The notes beneath the pieces are model-generated. The model worked only from the letters and a program-made list of their open reading frames with translations. It did no database searches and had not been told where the DNA came from. Source: Duganella sp. Leaf126 (GTDB taxonomy: Bacteria > Pseudomonadota > Gammaproteobacteria > Burkholderiales > Burkholderiaceae_D). From it: 64,000 nucleotides of DNA. Below, in pieces: positions 55,096 through 63,909 of this stretch. The translations under genes and the position numbers were made by a program. The stretch's first letter is position 1, and the number at the start of each line of letters is the position of its first letter. The DNA is taken from positions 454,888 to 518,887 of the forward strand of contig NZ_LMNW01000023.1 of assembly GCF_001423125.1 (NCBI RefSeq), in the 5' to 3' direction.

Positions 55096-55180
55096 GGGCG
55101 ATTACCGTAGGCGAAAAAAAGCCGCGCGGCGGCCCGACCTGACGCATCCCTGCCACACGAGATTGTGTGTACACCCAGGC
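55095..55180 (-). ncRNA. Structured nhaA leader, candidate cation-responsive riboswitch (nhaA-I type?) with terminator
   Basis: In the minus-strand transcript a hairpin CACAC/GTGTG (55169-55154) is followed by a conserved-looking GC-rich stretch (GGGATGCGTCAGGTCGG) and a terminator: stem GCCGC/GCGGC (55133-55121) with T7 (55120-55114), ending only about 20 bases before the nhaA ATG. A terminator at that position makes sense only as a conditional switch. The location upstream of nhaA recalls the nhaA-I motif, reported as a Li+ riboswitch; I cannot confirm the consensus by eye. TACCAT at 55189-55184 could be the -10 of its promoter. Confidence 0.55.
55114..55133 (-). terminator. Intrinsic terminator within the nhaA leader
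   Basis: Minus-strand hairpin GCCGC-CGC-GCGGC (55133-55121) followed directly by seven T (55120-55114). It sits before, not after, the gene and so would attenuate nhaA unless an alternative structure forms. Confidence 0.75.
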
Positions 55181-55291
55181 CGAATGGTAGCAGATCGCTG
55201 CCGCGACCGGCGTACGACTGGCCTGCAGCGTTCGGCACACCATTGTGCCGCCACGGCATATAATGACGCTCCCCTGTCCCCAATCGCTCCC

Positions 55292-56644
55292 ATGCACCCG
55301 CCAGAAAAGACCCCGCACGACATGCGCACCGCCTTCCGCCGCGAGTTCGCCTCGCCGGAGGTATGGATCACCCGCACCGTGGTGGTGGGCGCGGCGGCCG
55401 TCGCCGGCCTGGTGGTGGTGGGCTTCACCTGGCTGGCGGAGCAGGCGCTGGGACTGTTCCTCGATCTCGCCCACGTGGGCTGGTGGTTGCCCCTGATCTG
55501 GACCCCGCTGCTGTGCGGCGCCATCGTCTGGCTCACGCGGCGCTTTGCGCGCGGCGCGGGCGGCTCCGGCATTCCGCAGGTGATGGCGGCGCTGGACCCG
55601 GAGCTGTCCGGCGGCAGAAGGCCGCTGCTGGTGTCGTTGCGACTGAGCCTGGCCAAGATCGGCCTTACCTCGGCCGGCCTGCTCGGCGGCCTGTCGCTGG
55701 GGCGCGAAGGTCCGTCTGTGCAGATCGCCGCCGGCGTGATGCTGACCGCGCGCCGCTGGCTGCCGCGCGGCAGCGGCGTCAGCGCCCATTCGCTGCTGGT
55801 GGCCGGCGGCGCGGCCGGTATCGCGGCCGCCTTCAACACGCCGCTCGCCGGCGTCATGTTCGCGATCGAAGAACTGTCGCGCACACCCGAACAGCGCAAC
55901 AGCGGCCTGATCGTCTCCGGCATCGTGCTGGCGGGCCTGATCGCGGTTTCGGTGTATGGCAACGGCACCCATTTCGGCGTGATCCATCCCGGCCCCATCG
56001 GCCTGGCACTGGTGGGGCCCGGGCTGCTGGTCACGCTGGTGACCGGCCTGGCCGGCGGCCTGTTCGCGCGCCTGCTGCTGGCATCCCTGCGCGGCACGTC
56101 GCCCGACGCGCCGAGCCGCTGGCGCCAGCGCTACCCGGTGCGCTTTGCCATCGGCTGCGGGCTGGTGGTGGCAGTCATCGGCGCGGTGACCGGCGGCGCC
56201 ACCTACGGCAGCGGCAACGAGGCCACCCGCGCCCTGCTCGACAGCGACGGCCTGGTGCCCGGCGGTTTTGCCCTGTTCAAGTTCATCGCCACCTGGGTCA
56301 CCGCGTGGTCGGGCGTGCCGGCCGGGATCTTTGCGCCGTCGCTGTCGATCGGCGCGGCGCTCGGTCACGACGTGGCCATGCTGACCAGCTATCCGTACGC
56401 TCCCGCCGTGATCGCGCTGGGCATGGTGGGCTTCCTGGCAGCGGCCACCCAGGCCCCGCTGACCGCCTTCATCATCGTGATGGAAATGGTCGATGGCCAC
56501 GGCATGGTATTGAGCCTGATGGCGTGCGCCGTCATCGCCAGCACCGTCTCGCGCGTGCTCACGCCGCCGCTGTACACGGCGCTGGCGATGATCCAGCTGC
56601 CGCCGCGGCGCGTGCATCGCACCGCCCCCGCCGACCGCGCCTGA
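55292..56644 (+). CDS. ClC-family chloride channel/transporter
   Basis: A 450-residue membrane protein with the ClC selectivity-filter motifs: GSGIPQV-like (GGSGIPQVMA), GREGPSVQ (with the gating Glu), AAFNTPLAGVMFAIEE and GIFAPSLSIGAALG. These match Cl- channels or Cl-/H+ exchangers; fluoride-specific ClC-F members have a different filter. There is no C-terminal CBS domain. ATG at 55292 was chosen; ATG at 55322 is possible. A TATAAT-like element lies at 55259-55264. It is divergent from nhaA, so the pair may serve salt or pH stress. Confidence 0.88.
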   Translation: MHPPEKTPHDMRTAFRREFASPEVWITRTVVVGAAAVAGLVVVGFTWLAEQALGLFLDLAHVGWWLPLIWTPLLCGAIVWLTRRFARGAGGSGIPQVMAALDPELSGGRRPLLVSLRLSLAKIGLTSAGLLGGLSLGREGPSVQIAAGVMLTARRWLPRGSGVSAHSLLVAGGAAGIAAAFNTPLAGVMFAIEELSRTPEQRNSGLIVSGIVLAGLIAVSVYGNGTHFGVIHPGPIGLALVGPGLLVTLVTGLAGGLFARLLLASLRGTSPDAPSRWRQRYPVRFAIGCGLVVAVIGAVTGGATYGSGNEATRALLDSDGLVPGGFALFKFIATWVTAWSGVPAGIFAPSLSIGAALGHDVAMLTSYPYAPAVIALGMVGFLAAATQAPLTAFIIVMEMVDGHGMVLSLMACAVIASTVSRVLTPPLYTALAMIQLPPRRVHRTAPADRA

Positions 56645-56680
56645 CAGCGGCCGCGCGCCGGCGCTGGCAGTGGCAGCCGC

Positions 56681-58192
56681 TCACGGTGCCTGTCCCGGTG
56701 CTGTCCTGGATCGCAGGCGTCCCAGCCGGCGCAGCGCGATGACCACCGCCGTGGCGCTGAGCAGCAGACCGCCAAGACTGAGCAAAACCAGCACGACCTC
56801 GCGCGCCCGGCCCTGCGCCGGTGCCAGCAGGGCCGGCAAGTCCCAACTGTGCAGGAAGTTGAACAGCCAGCGCCCCACGCGCTGGGTGCGGTCGAGGCTG
56901 AGCGCCAGCTGGCCGGTGCCGGCGTCGATATAGGCCCAGGTGTGGCCAGGGTCGTCGAACACCACGCGCAGCGCAGGCAGGCGGCGCTCGTTACCGCCGT
57001 ACATGGAAGCATCGCCGCGCTGGTAGTAATAGGCGTCGGCGCGGGTCAGCCATGCGACTGCGTGCACCGGGTACGGCAGCAGCCGGTGCGCGTGTGCTGC
57101 CAGCTGCGCCTGCGGCCACTGCGCGGTGACAGCGATACCGTCGCCGGCGGCGCGCACGATGCGGGTGTGGTTATCGCCATCGCGCGCGACGATGAACGGT
57201 TCTCCCGCGAGCACGCGCCACTCCACCTCGTGCGGCGCAAACGACTGCGCGTACAGCAGGGCCAGTACCTGCGCCACCGGTTGCGGCAGGCGCAGGGCTG
57301 CCGGCGAAGCGCCCTCCATGGCGCCGGCATCGGGCTTGGCCCCCGCAGCGTTGAATACCCCGAGCGGATTCATCGACATCAAGCCGCTGAACACCCAGGT
57401 GCACAGCACCAGGCCGAACATCAATCCCAGCAGGTGGTGCCAGCGCATGGCGAACTCGCGGTACGGCGTGCGCGCGCCGCTCTTGTAGCGACCACGGAAG
57501 CGCCAGCGCTGCACGCCGTTCACCATGCCGGTCGCCGCCGAGAGTACGCCGAGGGCTGCCAGCCCGATCAGGGTCCAGGTCCACACCGGGTCGGTATTCT
57601 GCTGGCGCAGCATGTACAGCCAGTGCAGCCACGACCCGGCGAAGTTCCACAGCCGCTCAGCACGCGGCGCATCGAGCACCACCTGCCCGGTCGTGGACGA
57701 CACGTACACGCGGGTGGCGTCAGCGTCGCCGAGTTCAACGACGTGCAGCGGCCGGTGCGGATTGAGACTGCGTGAACGGGTCCAGCGGTCCTCTTCCACC
57801 AGCCCAATGTAGCGGCCCGGCGTGCCGGGCTTGAACATCGACGCTGCCGCCAGCGCTGCGCGCGCATCGGGCCTCGGCATCGGCGCACCGGTTGCCGCAT
57901 CCACCTGCAGGCTGCGGCCGCCCTGCCCTACCAGCTGGTAATGCGGGCGGCCGCCGATCGACGTGAGGATGACGGCGGTGACCTGTGCGGGATCGGGGCT
58001 GCGCGCCAGCGCCTGCGCCGGCTCGATGCAGCATCCGGCCGCGAGCGGCGGCAAGGAGGCCAAGCGCTCGGCCGGCGTCAGCTTGGGATAGCCGACGAAC
58101 AGCATCACCATGCCGCTGACGAACCACAGCGCCATCAGCGCGCACATGGCAATGCCGGTCCAGCGGTGGATCAGGTACAGAATGCGACGCAT
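56681..58192 (-). CDS. PepSY-associated transmembrane (PepSY_TM) protein
   Basis: A 503-residue membrane protein with the N-terminal LIHRWTGIAMCALMALWFVSG helix (quoted only in part: LIHRWTGIAMCALMALW) and further helices around residues 190-220, 270-290 and 465-490. His-containing helices and two PepSY-like periplasmic regions suggest a heme- or metal-linked reductase, as seen in members encoded with TonB-dependent receptors. It begins 13 bp after the receptor gene with GGAG before the ATG, so it is cotranscribed. Function in metal/siderophore reduction is inferred. Confidence 0.85.
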   Translation of the reverse strand: MRRILYLIHRWTGIAMCALMALWFVSGMVMLFVGYPKLTPAERLASLPPLAAGCCIEPAQALARSPDPAQVTAVILTSIGGRPHYQLVGQGGRSLQVDAATGAPMPRPDARAALAAASMFKPGTPGRYIGLVEEDRWTRSRSLNPHRPLHVVELGDADATRVYVSSTTGQVVLDAPRAERLWNFAGSWLHWLYMLRQQNTDPVWTWTLIGLAALGVLSAATGMVNGVQRWRFRGRYKSGARTPYREFAMRWHHLLGLMFGLVLCTWVFSGLMSMNPLGVFNAAGAKPDAGAMEGASPAALRLPQPVAQVLALLYAQSFAPHEVEWRVLAGEPFIVARDGDNHTRIVRAAGDGIAVTAQWPQAQLAAHAHRLLPYPVHAVAWLTRADAYYYQRGDASMYGGNERRLPALRVVFDDPGHTWAYIDAGTGQLALSLDRTQRVGRWLFNFLHSWDLPALLAPAQGRAREVVLVLLSLGGLLLSATAVVIALRRLGRLRSRTAPGQAP

Positions 58193-58204
58193 CGTCCGTC
58201 TCCG

Positions 58205-60349
58205 TCAGAACCGGTGATTCAACACCAGGTCCGCGCGCCGGTCCTGGCCATAGAACCACTGGGTGGGCGTGTAATACGCGGTGGTGAAATAGCGCCGGTC
58301 GAACAGATTGGCCACGCGCAGCGTCACGCTGGTGGCACCCGACGCCTTCCACGTCAGCGACGCATCGGTGACCGCATACGATGGCAGCTTGAGCGTGTTG
58401 GCATTGTCGGCATTGCGCTCGCCGACGTAACGCAGGCCGGCGCTGGCGCTCCAGCCACGCGTGATGTCGCGATGGAGCCAGAGATTGGCCAGCCGTTGCG
58501 GCACGTCGGGCGGCGTAATGCCGGCGCGCGACACCAGCGTACCGCCTGCGGCTTCGCTGAAATCTGCGAAGCGGGCGCGCAGCAGCGACGCATTGGCTTC
58601 CACGCGCCAGCCGGGCGCCAGCGCCGCCGTCAGCGTCGCCTCCACGCCGCGCGAGGTACGCTTGCCCACCTGCAGGCTGCGCCCTGGATCGTTGGGATCG
58701 CGCGTGAGCAGATTGTGCTTGGCGATGTCGTACACGGCCAGCGTCCATTCGGCGCGGTTGTCCGCGAAGACCTGCTTGACGCCCACCTCCACCTGGCGGC
58801 CGGTCGCGTTCTTGAACGCGCTGTTGGCAGGCGAGAGGAAAAACAGGGCGCTGACCGGGTCGGCCGCCCTGGCCAGCTGGCCATACAGCGCCAGCGCTGG
58901 CGTCAGCTGGTACACCGTGCCCAGACGCCAGCCGATATTGTGGAAGGTCGTGTCGTAAGCCAGACGGTCGGCCAGCAGGTCGGTGCGGCGCACGCTGGCG
59001 TGATCGTAGCGCGCGCCAGCCAGCAGCGACCACCGGTCCGTAACTGCCAGCCGGTTCTCGGCAAACAGCGCGGCCTGGCGCGCCTTGCTGCGGTAACGCG
59101 GCAGCGTCGGCACCGGACTGCTGAACCAGCCGGGATCCGGGCGGTACGGATCGACCGAGGCAGCGTCGCCGACGTAGGTGTTATTACTGTGCCTGAAGGT
59201 GCTCGCATTGACGTCGAAGCCGATGGCGAAGCGGTTGTCCAACCCGGCCAGCTTGCCCTTGAAGGCGGCGTCGGTGGTGTTACCGGTTTGCGACTGGTCG
59301 TGGTAGATCTCGGTGGCGTCCGAGCGGTCGATCAGGCCGGTGGCGGCGTTGTATCTGTAGGCCTCGACATCGCGCCAGTGGCGCCGGCTGTCGATATCGT
59401 AAAACCGGCTGCGCACGGTGGTGCTGTCGTTCGGGCGCCAGTTGACCAGCGCATCGAGCCAGCGGTCGTCGTACCGGATCACGCTGTCGGCGACGTTGTA
59501 GTTCCTGGTCGCCAGCGCCGGATCGGGCCTGCCATCGACCAGCGGGGTGCCGAAATACCGCATCGGTTCCTGTCTGCCACGCGCGGCGCTCAGGCGCACA
59601 TCGAGCCGGGGCGAGATATCGAGCCGCACCGCACCGGAAACGGCGCGGGTGCTGTAACGGCCCCGGTCCACCCAGCCGTCAGAGCGGTCGCTGCTGACAT
59701 CGAACCGGTACGACCAGCGCTCGTCGATGGCGCCGCCGCTGCCCAGCGCCAGGCGGCGACTGTGCTCGGTGCCGAGACCGGCCTGTAGCTCGGTGGCGAT
59801 GGCGCCGCGCGTGGGCTGCTTCGGCACCACGTTGATCACGGCGCCGATGGCGCCATCGCCGTAGATCACGGACGCCGGCCCGCGCAGCACGTCGATGCGC
59901 TCGACGGCCCAGGTATCGAACGGGAAGGTCAATCCGACGCCGCCGTACTGGCGCATGCCGTCGTAGAGCCGCATGACCGACACGGTATCGGTAAAACCAC
60001 GCGCGGCCATCGACGAGCCGCCATTGCCCGGATGCGGCATGGCGCTGACACCGGGTGCGCGGGTGATGGCGTCGATCAGGCTGCGGTCGCCCCGCTGCGC
60101 GAGCTGCCCGGCGGTGATCGCGTCGACACTGGCCGGCGTTTCCAGGCGTGACAGGTCGAGGTGGGAGCCGACACCGGCGACGGCGTGCAGGCCGCCACTG
60201 TTGTCACCGTCCTGGCTGGCGGTGATGACGACCGTGGGCAAGGTGGTGGCCGGTATGCTGTCGTCAGCGAGTTGTTGGGCAGCGGCGGACAGCGGCAGCG
60301 CCAGCGCGCACAAGGCGGCCGGACGCGAAAAGGTCAGGTAAGTAGGCAT
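58205..60349 (-). CDS. TonB-dependent outer-membrane receptor (siderophore/metal type)
   Basis: A 714-residue receptor. A signal peptide ends PLSAAAQQ, followed by a possible TonB box (LPTVVITAS), a plug domain (ERIDVLRGPASVIYGDGAIG, about 140-160) and a 22-strand-type barrel ending in the aromatic terminus RADLVLNHRF. The order matches FhuA/FepA-like siderophore receptors, but a copper receptor is also possible given the neighbours. ATG at 60349 was chosen because it starts the signal peptide. It lies in a minus-strand cluster with DUF2946 and PepSY genes. Confidence 0.9.
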   Translation of the reverse strand: MPTYLTFSRPAALCALALPLSAAAQQLADDSIPATTLPTVVITASQDGDNSGGLHAVAGVGSHLDLSRLETPASVDAITAGQLAQRGDRSLIDAITRAPGVSAMPHPGNGGSSMAARGFTDTVSVMRLYDGMRQYGGVGLTFPFDTWAVERIDVLRGPASVIYGDGAIGAVINVVPKQPTRGAIATELQAGLGTEHSRRLALGSGGAIDERWSYRFDVSSDRSDGWVDRGRYSTRAVSGAVRLDISPRLDVRLSAARGRQEPMRYFGTPLVDGRPDPALATRNYNVADSVIRYDDRWLDALVNWRPNDSTTVRSRFYDIDSRRHWRDVEAYRYNAATGLIDRSDATEIYHDQSQTGNTTDAAFKGKLAGLDNRFAIGFDVNASTFRHSNNTYVGDAASVDPYRPDPGWFSSPVPTLPRYRSKARQAALFAENRLAVTDRWSLLAGARYDHASVRRTDLLADRLAYDTTFHNIGWRLGTVYQLTPALALYGQLARAADPVSALFFLSPANSAFKNATGRQVEVGVKQVFADNRAEWTLAVYDIAKHNLLTRDPNDPGRSLQVGKRTSRGVEATLTAALAPGWRVEANASLLRARFADFSEAAGGTLVSRAGITPPDVPQRLANLWLHRDITRGWSASAGLRYVGERNADNANTLKLPSYAVTDASLTWKASGATSVTLRVANLFDRRYFTTAYYTPTQWFYGQDRRADLVLNHRF

Positions 60350-60454
60350 GAAATCGGTACGCGTGTAAGTATCCTGGCCGCCATGGGCGGCACCGGGCCG
60401 GCGGACGCCACCTGGCGTCAACCGGGACTGGGAAGAACCTGGATGTTCCGGATA

Positions 60455-60847
60455 TCAGACAGCGGGCGGACCGCGCGGGTTCGCGATCACCCACGCATAC
60501 AGCGGTGTCGGCGCCTGGTAGAACAGCGCGGGCCGTTCGGGGAGGATGACAGATTGCGGCAGCAGCAGCGGCGACGGCGGCAGCGCCGGCAGGTCGGCAT
60601 GCACGCGGCAATACGGGCAGTCGTTCATGACGCCCGCGCGCTTGTCGGTGTGATCAGGATTGTGCGAATCGGGGGCGTTGACCTCGAGGTAGCGCGTACC
60701 GACGGCCGAACAGATCTCCAGCCACATCGGACCGACGCTGCGCACCGGCGCCAACGCACGCGACAAGGTCGGCATCAACGCCGTCATCAGCATGACGGCG
60801 CAGAGCAGCCATGCGAGGCGACGTCGGCGTTGTGGGGAGGTGTGCAT
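60455..60847 (-). CDS. DUF2946-family protein
   Basis: A 130-residue exported or membrane-anchored protein. One hydrophobic N-terminal segment (about 11-30) is followed by the family's features, a conserved Cys in WLEICSAVGTRY and a CxxC-type pair in MNDCPYCRVHAD. Members often precede TonB-dependent metal (copper) receptor genes, as here. Function unknown; a metal-related role is inferred from the Cys residues and context. It is probably the first gene of the cluster with the receptor. Confidence 0.78.
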   Translation of the reverse strand: MHTSPQRRRRLAWLLCAVMLMTALMPTLSRALAPVRSVGPMWLEICSAVGTRYLEVNAPDSHNPDHTDKRAGVMNDCPYCRVHADLPALPPSPLLLPQSVILPERPALFYQAPTPLYAWVIANPRGPPAV

Positions 60848-61061
60848 GGCGGGATTTTACCGTAGTGCGACGGTGTGGGGATGGGGGTGGGATGGGCATT
60901 TTGTCGCAGGGGGGGGCAAAAATGCTTGACACGGAACCGTCGCTGTGAGCGGCCTCGATTACCCGATTTTTGACTTCGTAAACCAGTATGCGAGGTAGCA
61001 CCGACGAATTTTTCTGTGGTTTGACTGACTTGCGGCGCTGGACGCCGCGGTGTGGCTGAAG
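60848..61061. other. Non-coding region left of the IS3 element
   Basis: About 214 bp without a recognisable gene. It contains a run of G (about 60909-60917) and an AT/GC-mixed stretch that does not continue the IS5-type transposase found on the other side of the IS3 element. It is probably the promoter region of the DUF2946 gene plus DNA joined by a deletion. Confidence 0.5.
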
Positions 61062-61110
61062 TGAATCGCCCCGGATTTGTGGAGGCTCCATTGTTTGAGA
61101 AAATGGAGCT

Positions 61111-61430
61111 ATGAAGAAGCAACCCAAGTATTCCCCCGAAGTCATCGAGCGCGCCGTGCGCATGGACGGCGAAGCCGCCAGCGAGTACAGCTCGCAATGG
61201 GCTGCGATCGAATCTATCGCAGCCAAGATCGGCCGGACACCTGAAACGCTGCGTCGCTGGGTACGCCAGCAAGAGCGTGATACCGGCCAACGCCGAGGAC
61301 CTACCACCGCCGAAGAGGAGCGCATCAAAGCGCTGGAGCGAGAGGTGCGCGAGCTGCGAAAGGCAAATGAGATCCTGCGTCTGGCGAGTGCGTTTTTCGC
61401 CCAGGCGGAGTTCGGACGCCACTTCAAGCC

Positions 61431-61434
<4 letters not shown>
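61111..61434 (+). CDS. IS3-family transposase OrfA
   Basis: A 107-residue protein with a helix-turn-helix ([20 protein letters not shown], about 35-55) and a leucine-zipper coiled coil ([20 protein letters not shown], about 70-90), the DNA-binding and dimerisation part of the transposase. The gene overlaps orfB by 4 bp (GTGA), with orfB in the -1 frame, as expected for frameshift-made OrfAB; no clear slippery site was identified. Confidence 0.92.
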
Positions 61435-62333
<899 letters not shown>

Positions 62334-62372
62334 CTCCCACTAACCGACCTCCACGAAAGCCGGGGCTGTTCA

Positions 62373-62571
62373 CATCCTCATCGGATAGGGCAAATGTGTG
62401 CTGCAGGTGTAGCAGGCCCGCGATGAGCCAGGTAGAGGTGGCGGAACGGCCGCGCGATGAAGGGAAATGCCCGGCCCATTCGCGCTCAAAGACGCTCCAG
62501 TCGATATGGGCGGCCAGCTGGGCCAGCGGATGCTTGGGGTTGACCAGTTCGTCCAGCCGTTGCCGGAACAT
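62373..62571 (-). pseudogene. IS5-family transposase, N-terminal fragment cut by the IS3 element
   Basis: From ATG 62571 the minus strand encodes MFRQRLDELVNPKHPLAQLA and continues to PSSRGRSATSTW and HTFALSDEDV, the conserved N-terminal domain of IS5-family transposases. The frame then runs into the right end of the IS3 element at 62372 and its remaining two thirds are absent from the left side of the element. It is non-functional. Confidence 0.85.
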
Positions 62572-62728
62572 GTCTGCGCTTCGTGATCCGGCTGACTTCG
62601 GCCCATTCAGACCTCTAAAATTTGCAAGCAATTGCCACCATTTAGCGAAAGCTTGCAAATCCCACCTACTGTTTTTCGATCTTTCAGCAGCAGAATCAAG
62701 CGGTTAGGATCTGTTCAGACCCGACCAG
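62572..62728. repeat. Remnant upstream part of the IS5-type element with inverted repeat
   Basis: Upstream of the transposase fragment. Perfect 10-bp arms ATTTGCAAGC (62620-62629) and GCTTGCAAAT (62651-62660) enclose a 21-base loop. GGATCTGTTCAGACC (62707-62721) might be the outer end of the IS. Base composition changes from GC-rich to AT-rich within this stretch. Confidence 0.45.
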
Positions 62729-63172
62729 CTATTCGAGGTACCCTAGCGTACTAGATTTACTAATGGTCAAACCGACATTACTGGCTCGTAGTTTAATCAG
62801 CATGGCAAATTGAGCTCCCTCTTCTTGTATCCGATATACCTTTGTCTCCACACCATTCGCATCCCATTCCTGCTCTTTAAGGCAAATTCCGAGTTCGTAG
62901 AAACCTTCACATTTACGCGAACCATTTTCATACCATTCGCGCGAAGGACCGTGCATAGCATTTTTGGCGAACCATTGCTCACGAACGATAGCACCCGATG
63001 CAGACCACTCCCGCGAAATTCCACATTTTAGCCCCTCATTAAAACTAGTTTCCGCAACCAAATTTCCATACTCATCATTTTCAAACGCGACGCCATTAAA
63101 TGGCTCTCCACCGTAGTTCATCAGAAGAAAATCATCTGATGGCTCTAATTCGTCAAAGTCAACTCTAAGCAT
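62729..63172 (-). CDS. MORN-repeat (YwqK-like) predicted immunity protein
   Basis: A 147-residue cytoplasmic protein with MORN_2-type repeats around residues 35-105: YGNLVAETSFNEG, HGPSREWYENGSRKCEGFYE and a following WDANGVETKVY unit. In Bacillus, YwqK is the antitoxin of the YwqJ deaminase-type toxin; here the gene lies directly downstream of a YwqJ-like toxin frame. Its ATG overlaps the toxin stop (TAATG) and has GGAGG just upstream, so it is coupled to it. The surrounding DNA is visibly AT-rich. Function as immunity protein is inferred from this pairing. Confidence 0.82.
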   Translation of the reverse strand: MLRVDFDELEPSDDFLLMNYGGEPFNGVAFENDEYGNLVAETSFNEGLKCGISREWSASGAIVREQWFAKNAMHGPSREWYENGSRKCEGFYELGICLKEQEWDANGVETKVYRIQEEGAQFAMLIKLRASNVGLTISKSSTLGYLE

Positions 63173-63909
63173 TAGTTACCTCCAATAACCTTTACACCGT
63201 TTGTAATTGCAGCGCAGTTGGCACAGCGTGGCGGAATTCCTATAATACTCCTTTCACCTATCAATGCACGATTATGCAAAAGAAAACTTGAAAGATCTGA
63301 CTCGACAACAGGAACACCCGTCAGAGTTTCTCGACTTATAATCGCTTGGTTGAGGGCACTAATTTCAGAATGGGAACCAGGAATTCCAGCACGTGGTGGC
63401 GTGATGCCGCCTGTTGCTTCAAGATATGCATCAAGACGTTGTTGCATGAGAGGATGCAAGTCCGTAGGGATTTTTCCTTGATTTAGACCATAAAAGATTT
63501 CGCCAGTTCGTGGATCCATAATTCCAGACAAAACCGGCCCACGTTGAGAGCGGGACAGATAACCATCTGCACCTTTTGTCGCCAACGATGCTGCACGCGC
63601 CGCCACTGCATCAGCCAATTGCGATTCTAATGCCAACGAATTCGCCGTACCATTTTTCTCACTTGAAGAAATTTTTACTGCACCTACTTTTGCCAAAATT
63701 TCTTCTTCTGTATTTAATAAAAATTTCGGTAAGTATTTTCCAGCAGCAGCAATCCCCAAATTCTTGGCAGCACCTATTGCAGCGGCGCCTAATGGATTAA
63801 CTTCTCCAGGATAGCTCTTTAGCGAGAAAGAATTGAGTACTCGTTGACCTTCCGTATATTGATAATCTGACAGTAGAACACTAAGTCCTTCTTTCCCTTG
63901 AGGGGACCT
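63172..63909 (-). CDS. Orphan C-terminal YwqJ-type deaminase toxin domain (5' truncated)
   Basis: About 245 residues, open from just after a TAG stop at 63910 to TAA at 63172, without a convincing start codon; only a TTG at 63759 is available and it lacks a ribosome site. The C-terminus carries the deaminase zinc motifs: HSEISALNQA (HxE) and PPRCANCAAITNGVKVI (PxxCxxC), with LLHNRALIGE between them, the pattern of YwqJ-type nucleic-acid deaminases. The region before it (YTEGQRVLNSFSLKSYP) resembles the pre-toxin part of large secreted polymorphic toxins. It is probably a toxin tip cut off from its delivery protein. Confidence 0.8.
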   Translation of the reverse strand, partial: RSPQGKEGLSVLLSDYQYTEGQRVLNSFSLKSYPGEVNPLGAAAIGAAKNLGIAAAGKYLPKFLLNTEEEILAKVGAVKISSSEKNGTANSLALESQLADAVAARAASLATKGADGYLSRSQRGPVLSGIMDPRTGEIFYGLNQGKIPTDLHPLMQQRLDAYLEATGGITPPRAGIPGSHSEISALNQAIISRETLTGVPVVESDLSSFLLHNRALIGERSIIGIPPRCANCAAITNGVKVIGGN

